64,000 nt of DNA, from positions 1 to 64,000 of the forward strand of contig NZ_NPJG01000018.1 in the NCBI RefSeq assembly GCF_002251245.1, written 5' to 3'. Numbering within the stretch: the first letter of the stretch is position 1; the number at the start of each line of letters is the position of its first letter. Below are positions 45,167 through 54,700 of this stretch, piece after piece. The translations under genes and the position numbers were made by a program. The notes below the pieces were generated by a model. It searched no databases and had not been told where the DNA came from. It saw only the letters and a program-made list of their open reading frames with translations. Origin of the DNA: Prevotella sp. P5-92 (lineage in GTDB: Bacteria; Bacteroidota; Bacteroidia; Bacteroidales; Bacteroidaceae).

Positions 45167-45252
45167 TGCCGCGAGCGGGACTCGAACCCGCACAGCCATT
45201 ACTGGCCAAGGGATTTTAAGTCCCTCGTGTCTACCAATTCCACCATTGCGGC
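45167..45252 (-). tRNA. tRNA-Leu (anticodon UAA)
   Basis: The 86-nt minus-strand gene folds as a class II tRNA: acceptor GCCGCAA with TCGCGGC, D arm GTGGAATTGGTAGACAC, anticodon loop CTTAAAA, long variable arm (TGGCCAGTAATGGCTG) and T arm GCGGGTTCGAGTCCCGC. The discriminator is A and CCA is not encoded. Acceptor pair 6-67 reads A-C, a mismatch. A TACCTTTG -7 box lies at 45288-45295. Confidence 0.95.
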
Positions 45253-45287
45253 TTGTGCTTAAAAAGCGTTGTGGCGTTTTGCGTTTG

Positions 45288-45295
45288 CAAAGGTA
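45288..45295 (-). promoter_or_regulatory. Bacteroidetes -7 element for tRNA-Leu
   Basis: The minus strand reads TACCTTTG, 35 bp before the tRNA 5-prime end. Confidence 0.55.
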
Positions 45296-45382
45296 CGACA
45301 AAAAATGTAGAATGAAGAATATAGGCGTAAGATTTTCTGTCTTTTAACTATTTTTTTGTTTTCTCTTTGCCTCTTCAAGGTG

Positions 45383-46084
45383 TTAGTTGTGGATTTGTAT
45401 CATCGTCCCGTTGGTCTGTATGCGGTATTCTTTGAGGCGTTCGCCGTCGTTGGAGATGCCCGAGGTGAGGTTGAAGGTGCGTTGGCAGCGGCTGCATGAC
45501 ACAGACTGTCCGTTGGCGGTCCAGGCGAGTGGATGTGAGGTGGTGGAGGTGTTGTCGAGGCAGAAAGGGCATTGGCGGTCGTAGGCGCGCCATTCGCCGA
45601 AGGGCGTGCAGCCGACGATGAGCTGTCCGTTGGCGCCCATGTTGTCGTAGTTGAGCCGGTTGTTTTCTATCTCGGTGGTCAGGGCGATATCTTCCTGGAT
45701 GTCGCCGTTGTTGGGATGGACATAGAGGTGGTTTACCCCCGCCTTCTTCTTTACTTCTATCCACACGAAGAGTCCGGGATTGTCGAGTACGCGTGCCAGG
45801 ATGCTGGTCTGGTGATAGCTGGCATAGAAGGTGAAGTTGCAGGGATAGGCGGTGGAGTACCTGTTGCCGTCGGTGGAACAGGAGGTGAGGAGGATAAGTG
45901 AAGTGAAGAGGACCACGAAGGCGATTTTGAGAATATGGGAAGGTAAGGAAGTTAAAGACGTATGTTTAAGAAGAGAAAACTTCCCTTCTCGAAAGTACTT
46001 CTCTTCCCGAAAGTACTTCCCTTCTCGGAACCGAAAGACTGTTGTCTTTAACTTCTTTAACGTCCTTAACGTCCTTACCTCCAT
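45383..46084 (-). CDS. Cysteine-rich lipoprotein, possible zinc or Rieske-like site
   Basis: This 233-residue protein has a long basic N-terminal region (1-50) before a hydrophobic stretch and lipobox LTSC (Cys69). No other start codon lies nearer the signal. Four cysteines form two CxxC pairs: QCPFCLD and SCSRCQRTF. The spacing recalls a Rieske domain in which the His ligands are lost, or a zinc ribbon. Residues 19-36 are a hexapeptide repeat coded by an 18-bp minisatellite. The gene begins 8 bp after the argH stop. Confidence 0.7.
   Translation of the reverse strand: MEVRTLRTLKKLKTTVFRFREGKYFREEKYFREGKFSLLKHTSLTSLPSHILKIAFVVLFTSLILLTSCSTDGNRYSTAYPCNFTFYASYHQTSILARVLDNPGLFVWIEVKKKAGVNHLYVHPNNGDIQEDIALTTEIENNRLNYDNMGANGQLIVGCTPFGEWRAYDRQCPFCLDNTSTTSHPLAWTANGQSVSCSRCQRTFNLTSGISNDGERLKEYRIQTNGTMIQIHN
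45979..46032. repeat. 18-bp minisatellite, three units, in frame
   Basis: Units start at 45979, 45997 and 46015 (ACTTCCCTTCTCGAAAGT type, with one to four differences). On the minus strand they encode FREGKY-like hexapeptides. A second short 9-bp repeat (TTAACGTCC) follows near 46057-46075. Confidence 0.85.
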
Positions 46085-46092
46085 AACTTCCT

Positions 46093-47436
46093 TTACTCCT
46101 TTACTTCTTCCAGCAGTTTTGCTTCCGCTTCTGTCATCCGTTCGAAGTGGAAGTCGTGGAAGATGCTGTCCATGAGCTCTACTATCTTGTCGTTCATCAG
46201 ATTGCCTATGCTGCCCTCGTGGGTGTGGTGTATGTCCTTGACGGGCGTGAACTTGCCAGCCTCGATGTCGAGCCCCACCTTTTTGTAAGCGTCGCGGAAG
46301 GGCATTCCTTCGGCTGCGAGGCGGTTGACCTCTTCAACGGAGAACATAGGGTCGTACATAGGGTTGTCGAGGATGTGCTCGTTGACCTCGATCTTGTTGA
46401 TGATGTACGCCGCCATCTGCAGACAGTCTTTGAGCTCGTCGAAGGCAGGGAGGAACACTTCTTTTATAATCTGCAAGTCGCGGAAGTAGCCGACTGGCAG
46501 GTTGTTCATCATCAGCATGATCTGCTGTGGCAGGCTCTGCAGTTTGTTGCTCTTGGCGCGGATGAGTTCAAAGACGTCGGGGTTTTTCTTGTGAGGCATG
46601 ATCGACGAGCCCGTGGTGCACTCCTTTGGCAGTTTGACGAAGGAGAAGTTCTGGCTGTTGAACATACACGCGTCGAAAGCCATCTTCGCCAATGTGCCGG
46701 CGATGGTGGCGATGGCAAAGCCCACGTTGCGTTCCATCTTGCCGCGTCCCATCTGTGCATAGACCACGTTATAGTCCATGGTGTCGAAGCCGAGCAGACG
46801 TGTGGTCATGCTGCGGTTGAGCGGGAATGACGAGCCGTAGCCTGCCGCCGAACCGAGCGGGTTGCGGTTGGTCATGCGGTAAGCCGCCTGCAGGAAGAGC
46901 ATGTCGTCGGCGAGGCTCTCGGCGTAGGCGCCAAACCACAGTCCGAAGGAGCTGGGCATGGCCACCTGTAGGTGGGTGTATCCTGGCATGAGCACGTCCT
47001 TGTACTGGTTGCTCTTCTGTATGAGCTCGTCGAAGAGAATCTTCACCTCCTCGGCGATATCCTTCAGCTGGTGGCGTGTGAACAACTTCAGATCGACGAG
47101 CACCTGGTCGTTGCGCGAGCGTCCGCTGTGTATCTTCTTGCCCATGTCGCCCAGTTTCTCGGTGAGCATAGCCTCTACCTGCGAGTGAACGTCTTCCATG
47201 CCGTCGTCGATGACAAACTCTCCGCGTTCGCAGATGCGGTAGATGTTTTTCAGTTCGGTGAGCAGCGGCGCGAGCTCTTCCTTCTTGAGCAGTCCGATGC
47301 TTTCGAGCATGGTGATGTGAGCCATGGAGCCGAGGACGTCGTATTTGGCGAGATAGAGGTCCATCTCGCGGTCGCGTCCTACGGTGAAGCGTTCGATCTC
47401 CTTGTTTATCTCAAAGTTTTTTTCCCAGAGTTTCAT
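46093..47436 (-). CDS. argH: Argininosuccinate lyase
   Basis: This 447-residue cytosolic enzyme splits argininosuccinate into arginine and fumarate. The superfamily signature GSSIMPHKKNPD is present. EDVHSQVEAML and SGRSRNDQVLVDLKLF mark the active site of ArgH and delta-crystallin. The length is typical. No other arginine gene is nearby. It lies 8 bp after the SRPBCC gene on the same strand. Confidence 0.97.
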   Translation of the reverse strand: MKLWEKNFEINKEIERFTVGRDREMDLYLAKYDVLGSMAHITMLESIGLLKKEELAPLLTELKNIYRICERGEFVIDDGMEDVHSQVEAMLTEKLGDMGKKIHSGRSRNDQVLVDLKLFTRHQLKDIAEEVKILFDELIQKSNQYKDVLMPGYTHLQVAMPSSFGLWFGAYAESLADDMLFLQAAYRMTNRNPLGSAAGYGSSFPLNRSMTTRLLGFDTMDYNVVYAQMGRGKMERNVGFAIATIAGTLAKMAFDACMFNSQNFSFVKLPKECTTGSSIMPHKKNPDVFELIRAKSNKLQSLPQQIMLMMNNLPVGYFRDLQIIKEVFLPAFDELKDCLQMAAYIINKIEVNEHILDNPMYDPMFSVEEVNRLAAEGMPFRDAYKKVGLDIEAGKFTPVKDIHHTHEGSIGNLMNDKIVELMDSIFHDFHFERMTEAEAKLLEEVKE

Positions 47437-47444
47437 TCGTCTTG

Positions 47445-47918
47445 TTATATAAAGTTATAGGGAATCTGACTCAGCATCTTGGCGAAGTCGTCGATGCCCT
47501 TTTCCAGTTTGGAGCCAACCATCATCTTTATCATTGGGTTGAGGTCGGCTTTGAGCGTGATACGCATCTTAGACGTGAGGTCGGTGACGGGTAGCACCTG
47601 TATCCACAGGTTAGCTTCGATGGGCGACTTCTCTGTCTCGAATTTCACGCATCTGTCCTGTTCGCGCTCGATGATGGTCAACGCCACCTCGCCTACCATG
47701 GGAGCGGGGAACGAGATACGGTCGGCTGTGAGGGTGACGTCCTTCAGCTTCTCGAGCATGGCAGGATCCTGACCTGCCCCGCGGATCTTCTCTTTCAGCA
47801 TCTCGTTGTTTTGAGCCACTTCGAGCATGGGGCGCAGCTTCTCAAGATTGCTGAGCACAGCATACACACGTTCCACAGGGGCATTGACCTGCTGGACACT
47901 ACTTTCGTATTTTGCCAT
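47445..47918 (-). CDS. SRPBCC-family (START-like) protein
   Basis: The protein has 157 residues from the ATG at 47918. An upstream in-frame start at 47957 would overlap pyrE. YESSVQQVNAPVERVYAVLSNLEKL and the C-terminal helix GSKLEKGIDDFAKMLSQIPY fit the helix-grip fold that binds lipids or other hydrophobic ligands. The ligand is unknown. It is placed between pyrE and argH. Confidence 0.85.
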   Translation of the reverse strand: MAKYESSVQQVNAPVERVYAVLSNLEKLRPMLEVAQNNEMLKEKIRGAGQDPAMLEKLKDVTLTADRISFPAPMVGEVALTIIEREQDRCVKFETEKSPIEANLWIQVLPVTDLTSKMRITLKADLNPMIKMMVGSKLEKGIDDFAKMLSQIPYNFI

Positions 47919-47941
47919 TTTCTTTTCGGTGTTGTTAGGGG

Positions 47942-48577
47942 TTAATCCTGTTTCCAAGTGCTTGGCGACTTACGCCATTCAGCCAATACGGCGAGGTCCT
48001 CCTCCTTGATATATCCCGTCTTGGCGGCGATGGCTGTAGTGTGCTCGTAGTCTGAGAGGGTGACGAGACGCACGCTGGCAGCCTTGAAAGCCTCCTCGGC
48101 AACGGGGAATCCGTAGGTGTATGACGCTACCATGCCCACCACCTCGAAGCCAGCGTTGCGCAGAGCCTCGACAGCCTTCAGCGACGAACCGCCGGTGGAG
48201 ATAAGGTCCTCGACCACCACCACCTTCGAGCCTTCGGGGATGGTGCCTTCGATCTGATTGCCCATGCCGTGGTCTTTCGGCTTTGGACGGACGTAGCAGT
48301 AGGGCAGCAGCAGTTCGTCGGCCACGAGGGCTCCCTGGGCGATGGCACCTGTAGCCACGCCAGCCACGGCGTTAGCCTCGGGGAACTCTGAATGGATGAG
48401 GTGAACCAGTTCTTGCTTTACAAACGAGCGCAGTTCGGGGTAAGCCAAGGTCTTGCGATTGTCGGTGTATATCGGTGATTTCCAACCTGATGCCCATGTG
48501 AAGGGGTCGTTTGGCTGAAGCTTTATTGCCTTGACATCAAGGAGCTTCTTTGCGAAAGTTTGCTTTATTATTTCCAT
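47942..48577 (-). CDS. pyrE: Orotate phosphoribosyltransferase
   Basis: This 211-residue cytosolic enzyme joins orotate to PRPP in pyrimidine synthesis. The PRPP loop VVVVEDLISTGGS and the mobile loop YVRPKPKDHGMGNQIEG are both present, with FTWASGWKSPIYTDNRK near the start. The length is typical. The -7 box is at 48609-48616. Confidence 0.97.
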   Translation of the reverse strand: MEIIKQTFAKKLLDVKAIKLQPNDPFTWASGWKSPIYTDNRKTLAYPELRSFVKQELVHLIHSEFPEANAVAGVATGAIAQGALVADELLLPYCYVRPKPKDHGMGNQIEGTIPEGSKVVVVEDLISTGGSSLKAVEALRNAGFEVVGMVASYTYGFPVAEEAFKAASVRLVTLSDYEHTTAIAAKTGYIKEEDLAVLAEWRKSPSTWKQD

Positions 48578-48608
48578 AATTATTGTGATTTATTATTGTC
48601 TTCGTTTG

Positions 48609-48616
48609 CAAAAGTA
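48609..48616 (-). promoter_or_regulatory. Bacteroidetes -7 element for pyrE
   Basis: The minus strand reads TACTTTTG, 32 bp upstream of the pyrE start. Confidence 0.55.
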
Positions 48617-48677
48617 ACAAGAAAAATTGAATTAGCGAAGAAAAAAAGCATTTTTTTCATATTTACTCTGTCTGTCG

Positions 48678-49538
48678 TTAACTTATTGTGCCGCGAATCA
48701 TGCGTTGTCGGCCGTAAAGGTCGTTGCGCAAGGTGATGTCGGTGAATCCCTCCTTAGCGAGCATCTCTACAAGGTCTTTTGCGTATAAGGGGTTGATCTC
48801 GAAATACAACCGTCCACCGGGGAGAAGCGTGTGGGTGGCGTAACGGGCTATGGCGCGATAGAATAACAGCGGGTCGTCGTCGGGCACGAAGAGAGCTAAC
48901 GAAGGTTCGTAGTCAAGCACATTGTGTTCCATGGCGGCCTTCTCCTTGTGGCATATATACGGCGGATTGCTAACGATCGTGTCCCATCGACGGTCGGTGG
49001 CGCCGCTGTTGAGCGCGTCGTGTCTTTCCATACTTATGTTGAGCGCGTCGCACTTTTCCACATTTACCTTTGCGCCCAAGGCGAGTGCGTTTTCGAGTGT
49101 GGTCGCCAAGGCCGTGTCGGCGATGTCCCATGCCGTCACCTCGGCGCCAGTCTCCAAGGCGAGGGTGACGGCGATGCATCCGCTGCCCGACCCGATGTCG
49201 AGTATGCTGTCGGTGTTGTTGCTCTCGCCAATGATCCACTCGCAGAGCTCCTCTGTTTCGGGACGTGGAATGAGCACGCCCTTCCTCACGGCGAAATAGC
49301 GTCCGAAGAACAAGGCACGCCCTACGGCATACTGTATGGGCATGCCGCTGAGGATTTTTCCCCATACCTCAGCGTCGGGTTCGACGCTTCTGCCGCTGAA
49401 GATGTCAGACAGCGTGAAGCCGTGATAATCCTCTAAGAACACACGCACTATGGCACGCGCCTCGTGCTCGTCGTAGAGAGCTTTCCCGTAGCTATCTTTC
49501 GCCTCGGCAAGTGTTTTAGAGAGTTGCTGATAATTCAT
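48678..49538 (-). CDS. prmC: Release factor glutamine methyltransferase
   Basis: The protein has about 286 residues from the ATG at 49538; an ATG seven codons upstream is less likely. The SAM site ILDIGSGSGCIAVTLA and the glutamine-binding NPPY in IVSNPPYICHKEK identify it. VLDYEPSLALFVPDDDPLLFY is also typical. It methylates the GGQ glutamine of RF1 and RF2. It is divergent from queH. Confidence 0.95.
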   Translation of the reverse strand: MNYQQLSKTLAEAKDSYGKALYDEHEARAIVRVFLEDYHGFTLSDIFSGRSVEPDAEVWGKILSGMPIQYAVGRALFFGRYFAVRKGVLIPRPETEELCEWIIGESNNTDSILDIGSGSGCIAVTLALETGAEVTAWDIADTALATTLENALALGAKVNVEKCDALNISMERHDALNSGATDRRWDTIVSNPPYICHKEKAAMEHNVLDYEPSLALFVPDDDPLLFYRAIARYATHTLLPGGRLYFEINPLYAKDLVEMLAKEGFTDITLRNDLYGRQRMIRGTIS

Positions 49539-49556
49539 TTCCAATGATTTTGGGTG

Positions 49557-49564
49557 CAAAATTA
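49557..49564 (-). promoter_or_regulatory. Bacteroidetes -7 element for prmC
   Basis: The minus strand reads TAATTTTG, 19 bp before the ATG at 49538, giving a very short leader. Confidence 0.55.
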
Positions 49565-49597
49565 CAATAAAATAATGAGAATGTCGAAATAATGTAT

Positions 49598-49605
49598 TAC
49601 TTTTG
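49598..49605 (+). promoter_or_regulatory. Bacteroidetes -7 element for queH
   Basis: TACTTTTG matches TAnnTTTG. The predicted transcript start, near 49612, lies before all candidate queH start codons. Confidence 0.55.
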
Positions 49606-49653
49606 CACGCAAAAACAACGACTTTTTAGGTGGATGGACGACTTTCGTTGAGA

Positions 49654-50313
49654 ATGGACGTCAAAAAAAGAAAGAGAACGACAGTTATGGAATACAATGA
49701 CAAAGGAAGAAAGAAAACACGTCGTGGTGCGATAGAGAAGCCCGACGGCATGACCGAGGTGCTGCTGCATGCCTGTTGTGCACCCTGTTCGTCGGCAATA
49801 GTGGAATGGATGTTGGCAAACGGTGTCCGTCCCACAATATTCTATTATAATCCCAACATCTATCCGCGAGAGGAATACGAGATGAGGAAGGAAGAGAGCA
49901 AGCGCCACGCTGAGAAGCTCGGCATAAGATGGATAGACGGCGACTACGACCACGAGCGCTGGCTTGCCGACATATCGGGCCTGGAGGACGAGCCCGAGCG
50001 GGGAGGACGATGCCTGCACTGTTTCCGCTTGCGCCTTACCACCACCGCCCTGCAAGCCCAACGTCTTGGCATAAGGCATTTCGCCACCACGTTAGCCTCG
50101 TCGAGATGGAAGAGTCTTGAGCAGATATCGCAAGCTGGCGAGGCCGCTGCTGCAGCTGTAGCCACGGCTGCCGCCCCCGTTACGTTCTGGGCGCAGAACT
50201 GGCGCAAGGGAGGACTGCAAGATCGCCGCAACCAGCTCCTCCGTGAATATGCGTTTTACAACCAGCAATACTGCGGGTGCGAGTTCTCGATGAGAGGAAG
50301 GAAAAATAATTAG
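49654..50313 (+). CDS. queH: Epoxyqueuosine reductase QueH
   Basis: The protein has about 219 residues from ATG 49654; GTG 49630 and ATG 49687 are alternatives. The core HACCAPC, then YYNPNIYPREEY, GRCLHCFRLRL, ATTLASSRWKS and the C-terminal YCGCEFS supply the cysteines for the Fe-S cluster and redox pair of the DUF208/QueH family. It performs the last step of queuosine synthesis in tRNA. The QueG type is not present in the window. Confidence 0.9.
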   Translation: MDVKKRKRTTVMEYNDKGRKKTRRGAIEKPDGMTEVLLHACCAPCSSAIVEWMLANGVRPTIFYYNPNIYPREEYEMRKEESKRHAEKLGIRWIDGDYDHERWLADISGLEDEPERGGRCLHCFRLRLTTTALQAQRLGIRHFATTLASSRWKSLEQISQAGEAAAAAVATAAAPVTFWAQNWRKGGLQDRRNQLLREYAFYNQQYCGCEFSMRGRKNN

Positions 50314-50343
50314 AAGGGGTCGGACATCACGTCTGACCCCTTC
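50313..50343. terminator. Terminator between queH and gltD
   Basis: A 12-bp stem, with GAAGGGGTC at its base on one side and GACCCCTTC on the other (50313-50324, 50332-50343), includes one G-U pair. It overlaps the last base of the queH stop and could serve both converging genes. Confidence 0.75.
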
Positions 50344-50372
50344 TTCAATCGTTGAACTAAAATATGATGGAT

Positions 50373-51716
50373 TTATTTTGAAAGGAAAATATCCACATCA
50401 TGAGCAGCTTTGCGACCACTTGCCATGGCTCTGACGACGAGCGAAGCGCCATTGGCGGCATCGCCGGCGACGAACACATTGTCGGCAAACTTAGGCTGTT
50501 CGGGCTTGAGAAAGCCCATGGCGAGAAGCACCATCTCGCACTTGATAACCTCTGGCTTGCCCTTTTCCACCATCAGCGGACGGCCGCCTTCGGGATTAGG
50601 CTTCCAGTCTATCTCCTGAACTTTTACGCCAGTGAGCTTGCCGTCCTTGCCCAAGAACTCGAGCGAGTTGATGTTCCATCGACGGGTGCAACCTTCCTCG
50701 TGGCTCGAGGTGGTCTTCAGAGTGCGAGGATATTCGGGCCAAGGATTCTTTGGGTCGCACGGACCTTCGACGGGACGCGGCATGATCTCTATCTGTGTCA
50801 CGCTCTTGCAGCCTTGGCGGTGAGCCGTTCCGATACAGTCGGAGCCGGTGTCGCCGCCGCCGATGACCAGCACGTCCTTGCCTTTCGCGTTGACCAGCTC
50901 TTCTTTCTTGTATTCGATGCCCGCCAGCACTCTGTTTTGTTGAGAAAGCATCTCAAGGGCGAAATACACGCCTTTGAGTTCTCGTCCGGGAATCTTCAGG
51001 TCGCGGGCGGTAGGTGTGCCAGTGCAGATGACGTAAGCGTCGAAGCCCTCGGGCAACTTGGTCACGTCGATGTCCTGGTTATATTTAAACACGATGCCCT
51101 CTTTCTCTAACACGTTGATACGGCGGTCGATGATGGCCTTGTTGAGCTTGAAGTTTGGAATGCCATAGCGGAGTAGTCCGCCCGGAGCCTCGTTCTTTTC
51201 AAATACAGTAACGCTATATCCCTTCAGGTTCAGCTGGTTGGCAGCGACGAGACCTGCTGGGCCGGCACCAATGACTGCCACCTTCTTGCCGTTGCGCTCA
51301 GGCTGAGCGATGCGGACGAAGTTTTCCTGGAACGCCATCTCGGTGATGGCAGCCTCGTCTTCACGGTTGGTGGTGGGCTCGTGGATGGTGAGGTTGAGCA
51401 CGCAAGCCTTCTCGCAGAGAGCCGGGCAGATACGGCCAGTGAACTCAGGGAAGTCGTTGGTTGCGTTGAGCAGGCGATAAGCCAACTCGTAGTCGCCTTT
51501 GTACAGGGCGTCGTTCCACTCTGGCGGTTTGTTACCCAAGGGGCATGCCCAGTGGCAGAAGGGCACGCCGCAGTCCATGCAACGGCTGGCCTGAGTGCGG
51601 CGATCTTTACTGTTGAGTGTCTGTTCGACCTCGCCGAAGTCGTGTATTCTATCGTGAACTGGCCTATATCCCGCCTCTTGGCGCGGAATGGTCAAAAATG
51701 CTTTTGGATTTCCCAT
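50373..51716 (-). CDS. gltD: Glutamate synthase small subunit
   Basis: The 447 residues comprise an N-terminal Fe-S domain (CMDCGVPFCHWACPLG and CPALCEKACVL), an FAD-binding motif (VIGAGPAGLVAANQL) and an NADPH-binding motif (VIGGGDTGSDCIGTAHRQG). It passes electrons from NADPH to GltB for glutamate formation from glutamine and 2-oxoglutarate. It starts 62 bp after gltB on the same strand and has the usual size for this subunit. Confidence 0.96.
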   Translation of the reverse strand: MGNPKAFLTIPRQEAGYRPVHDRIHDFGEVEQTLNSKDRRTQASRCMDCGVPFCHWACPLGNKPPEWNDALYKGDYELAYRLLNATNDFPEFTGRICPALCEKACVLNLTIHEPTTNREDEAAITEMAFQENFVRIAQPERNGKKVAVIGAGPAGLVAANQLNLKGYSVTVFEKNEAPGGLLRYGIPNFKLNKAIIDRRINVLEKEGIVFKYNQDIDVTKLPEGFDAYVICTGTPTARDLKIPGRELKGVYFALEMLSQQNRVLAGIEYKKEELVNAKGKDVLVIGGGDTGSDCIGTAHRQGCKSVTQIEIMPRPVEGPCDPKNPWPEYPRTLKTTSSHEEGCTRRWNINSLEFLGKDGKLTGVKVQEIDWKPNPEGGRPLMVEKGKPEVIKCEMVLLAMGFLKPEQPKFADNVFVAGDAANGASLVVRAMASGRKAAHDVDIFLSK

Positions 51717-51778
51717 ATCGTTAAAATTTAAAAATTTAAGAATTGAAATCTTTCAATCTTTCATTTTTTCAATATTTT

Positions 51779-54700
51779 TTAGTAGTCTCTCTGCATGTCG
51801 GCAATCTTCTGTTGCAGCTTCTTAACCTGCTCTTCCTGGAGCACACGCTTGTACTCGATAGGCACGACCTGAATGAAGTCTTCCACATAGTGGTTCCAGT
51901 CGTCGAGCATGGTGCGTGCGAGCTTAGAGCCAGTATAGAGATAGTGCTGGCGTATCAGTTCGTGGAGCTCCTTGCGATAGCTGCTGTCTTCCACGAGATT
52001 GATTTCCACCATATCCATGTTGCAGAAGTAGTCGAAGTTGTGGTTCTTGTCCCATACGTAAGCCACACCGCCCGACATTCCGGCTGCGAAGTTGCGTCCA
52101 GTCTCGCCGAGCACCACCACGCGTCCGCCTGTCATGTATTCGCAACAGTGGTCGCCTGCGCCCTCGATGACGGCTATGGCGCCTGAGTTACGTACGCCGA
52201 AGCGTTCGCCCACCTTACCGTTGATGTAGAGCTCGCCGCTTGTCGCGCCATAGAGACCTGTATTTCCGGCGATGATATTGTCTTCGGCAGAGAAGTTGCT
52301 ACGTGTAGGCGGCAGGATAGCTATGCGACCGCCGCTGAGTCCCTTGCCGAAGTAGTCGTTTGTCTCGCCTTCGAGCTTGAAGTTGACGCCCTTCACGAGG
52401 AAGGCGCCGAAGCTCTGGCCAGCCGATCCCTTGAAGCGCACGTTGATAGTGTCTGTGGGCAGAGCGTCCTCGCCATAACGTTCAGCAATCATACCGCTGA
52501 GCATTGTACCTACGGCACGGTCGGTGTTCTTTATCGCATAGTCGAGATTTACCTCTTCCTTGTCGGCGATGGAACGCTGTGCGGCACGTATGATCTGCTG
52601 GTCGAGCACGTTGTCGAGGTCGTGCGGCTGGTTGATGGTGTGATATAGAGAGCATGTGTTGGCCTCTTTGTTGAGCAGACGGGTGAAGTCAAGCGTAGCT
52701 GTTTTCTCGCTTGTCGGCTTTTTCTTTTCTATCAGTTCGGTGTGACCGACGATGTCTTCCAACTTGGTGAATCCCATCTCGGCCAGATACTCGCGCACTT
52801 CTTGTGCAAGGAATGTGAAGTAGTTGACGAGATAATCCGACTTACCGATGAAGTGCTTGCGCAGCTCAGGGTCTTGTGAGGTTACGCCCAACGGACATGT
52901 GTTGAGGTTACATTTACGCATCATCACGCAGCCGAGCACGATGAGGGCTGCCGTACCGAAGCCGTATTCCTCAGCTCCAAGGAGAGCCATGAGCACGATG
53001 TCGCGGCCAGTCTTCAGCTGTCCGTCAACCTGCACTCTTACGTGACCTCTCAGTCCGTTCTTTACGAGCGTCTGTTGTGTCTCAGACAGACCGATCTCGG
53101 GCGAGATACCGGCAAAGCGCATGCTTGATGCAGGGCTGGCACCCGTTCCGCCCTCGGCACCCGAGATGACGATGAGGTCGGCCTTTGCCTTTGCCACACC
53201 AGCAGCGATGGTGCCGACGCCACTCTCTGCCACGAGCTTCACGCTGACAGCCGCCTTCGGATTGACGTTCTTCAAGTCGAAGATGAGCTGGGCGAGGTCC
53301 TCGATGGAGTAGATGTCGTGATGAGGTGGAGGAGAGATGAGCGAGATGCCAGGTATGGAGTGGCGTGTCTTGGCGATGATCTCGTTGACCTTGAAACCAG
53401 GCAGCTGACCGCCTTCGCCTGGCTTGGCTCCCTGTGCCACCTTGATCTGTATCTCCTCGGCGTTGACAAGATATTCTGTCGTCACGCCGAAACGTCCTGA
53501 GGCGATCTGCTTTGTCTTTGACGACAGCGACACGCCGTCAACGAAGGCATGGAAACGAGCGTTGTCCTCGCCGCCCTCGCCAGTGTTTGAGCGCCCGCCG
53601 ATCTTGTTCATGGCAAGACAGATGGCCTCGTGTGCCTCGATAGAGAGCGCACCGAAGCTCATGGCTCCCACCACGAAGTGCTTGACAATATTCTCTACCG
53701 GTTCCACCTGATCTACAGGTATAGGATTCTTCTTGAAGTCGAGGAAGTCGCGGATGAATATCGGCGCGTCTTTCTCATCGACGAGCTTAGAGTACTGCTT
53801 GAACTTAGCGTAGTTGCCCGTGCGGGTGGCCAGTTGCAGGGTGGCAATGGTCTCGGGATTCCAGGCATGCTTGATGCCGTCCTTGCGATAGTGGAACTGT
53901 CCGAGGTTTGGCAAGAAGTCGCTCTGCATATTTTTCGAGAACGCCTCGTCGTGCATGCGTATGGCGTCTTTGGCTATCTCCTTAAGGCCAATCCCGCCGA
54001 TGGTGGAGACGTTTGTGCCGAAATAGTTCTTCAGCAAACTCTCTGACAGACCGATGCTTTCGAATATCTTTGCGCCACGATAAGAGCGTATGGTGGAAAT
54101 ACCCATCTTGGCCATGATCTTAAACAAGCCCTTCTTCACGGCCTTTATATAGTTGGCTTCAGCCGTGGCGTAGTCTTCTTGTATCTTGTGACGTTTCACG
54201 AGGTCGTCGAGGATGGCGAATGTCATATATGGACAGAGCGCCGACGCTCCGTAGCCGAGCAGCAGGGCGGCATGCATTGTCTCACGTATCTCACCGCTCT
54301 CGACGATAAGGGCTGTCTGCACACGCTTGCCGACAGAGATAAGGTAATGATGAACGGCAGATACGGCCAGCAGCGACGGGATGGCGGCATGAGTCTCATT
54401 GACGTCGCGGTCGCTGAGAATGATGTAGTTATAGCCGTCGTCAACACTGCGTTCGGCGTCTTTGCACAACTGGTCGAGAGCGTCGCGGAGTCCTTCCTCG
54501 CCCTTGGCACACTCGAAGAGGATAGGCAGTTTCACGGTGTTGAAACCCTTATAGCGAATGTTGCAGAGGATGTCGAGCTGCGTGTTGTTCAAGATAGGAT
54601 GCGGCAGGCGCACCATCTTACAGTTGGTCTCGTCGGGTGAAAGGATGCCCGATCCCACGCGACCGATATATTCCGTCAACGACATCACAAGTTCCTCGCG

